NCBI GenBank assembly: GCA_021153165.1
Contig: JAGKTZ010000032.1
Location: 1 to 32,285, forward strand
Direction: 5' to 3'
From: Prevotellaceae bacterium
GTDB lineage: Bacteria; Bacteroidota; Bacteroidia; Bacteroidales; Bacteroidaceae
DNA: 32,285 nt
Below the pieces are notes generated by a model. It searched no databases and was not told the DNA's origin. It was given only the letters and a program-made list of their open reading frames with translations. Shown piece after piece: positions 32,086 through 32,285 of this stretch (position 1 is the stretch's first letter; every line of letters starts with the position of its first letter). The position numbers and the translations under genes were made by a program.

Positions 32086-32152
32086 CTTGAAAAAAAGTCT
32101 AATGTTTTTTCAACGAGACGTCGCGAAATTTCTACAAAGTCTCACTTTTTTT
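32086..32152 (-). repeat. Palindromic dispersed repeat, copy 4 (decayed arm)
   Basis: Core variant AACGAGACGTCGCGAAATTT lies at 32112-32131, preceded by CTTG/A-run/GTCTAATG/T-run/C and followed by CTACAAAGTCTCAC/T-run, the same order of parts as copy 3. The left arm (GTTTTCTTG) no longer pairs fully with the core. The gene it follows is outside the window. Confidence 0.8.
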
Positions 32153-32285
32153 CTGCAAAATGCGACATCAAAAACTCTACATTTCCTCTGTTTTTTGCGT
32201 AAAAAAGCAAAAAGGTTTAATGTTTTTCTGCAATTTCATAAAAAATACTAAAAAATACCCTTCTGAGAATCGCTCAGAATCATAC

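Larger units (their letters stand above)
31815..32285. other. 471-base AT-rich intergenic end of the window
   Basis: No gene is seen. It contains the promoter box of the preceding minus-strand gene (31885-31892), short motif copy B (31995-32018), repeat copy 4 (32086-32152) and an AT-rich tail. Near 32262-32280, CTGAG..CTCAG makes a small inverted repeat at the window edge. Confidence 0.6.

Noticed and set aside
1..32285. tRNA, rRNA, CRISPR array, insertion sequence or phage genes
   Set aside because: No cloverleaf, array of regular repeats, transposase or phage protein motif was seen in any frame or in the intergenic regions.

Overview
The window reads as chromosomal DNA of a Bacteroidales bacterium, probably close to Prevotella/Porphyromonas-type lineages. 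Three things point there. Secreted proteins end in type IX secretion (T9SS)-like or 'G-I-Y-I-x-(D/N)-G-K-K-V' tails. The order parA-parB-DUF5683-lytic transglycosylase-RelA/SpoT, with surE-lpxB divergent, is characteristic of the group. Promoter-like TAnnTTTG boxes recur upstream of genes, while clear Shine-Dalgarno sites are lacking. No rRNA, tRNA, CRISPR array or transposase gene was found. Nearly all genes are on the minus strand; only surE and lpxB are on the plus strand.

Layout, left to right. 0.17-2.3 kb: DNA topoisomerase III (topB) with its terminator. 2.3-12.1 kb: an accessory block of four secreted surface-type genes (one broken) and an orphan FecE/HmuV-type ABC ATPase that starts two bases after the stop of the largest one. 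The 1266-residue protein combines modules (propeller-like HAF repeats, Ig-like domain, jelly-roll, Omp28 thioredoxin-like domain, C-terminal sorting-like tail) that occur separately in its three neighbours. 12.3-12.9 kb: a TetR-type regulator. 13.1-15.4 kb: malic enzyme-phosphotransacetylase fusion (maeB). 15.6-16.0 kb: small outer-membrane barrel protein. 16.3-20.5 kb: probable operon GT2 glycosyltransferase - SDR epimerase - PQQ-propeller lipoprotein - secreted esterase. 20.6-21.2 kb: rplU-rpmA. 21.7-28.0 kb: parA, parB, DUF5683, lytic transglycosylase and a bifunctional Rsh (ppGpp) enzyme, linking segregation, wall remodelling and stringent response. 28.2-30.2 kb: surE and lpxB. 30.3-31.8 kb: a YugP-type zinc metallopeptidase and an unknown exported membrane protein.

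The most unusual non-coding feature is a dispersed palindromic repeat with core AACGAGRCGTYGCGAAATTT, flanked by A- and T-rich arms carrying RGTCT/AGAYC-like steps. Four copies lie near 10.5, 16.3, 21.5 and 32.1 kb. Three follow the 3' end of a minus-strand gene; the gene beyond the fourth is outside the window. Two copies keep long perfect hairpins whose arms have changed together, and one is followed by an eight-base U-tract on the transcribed strand, as expected of a portable transcription terminator.
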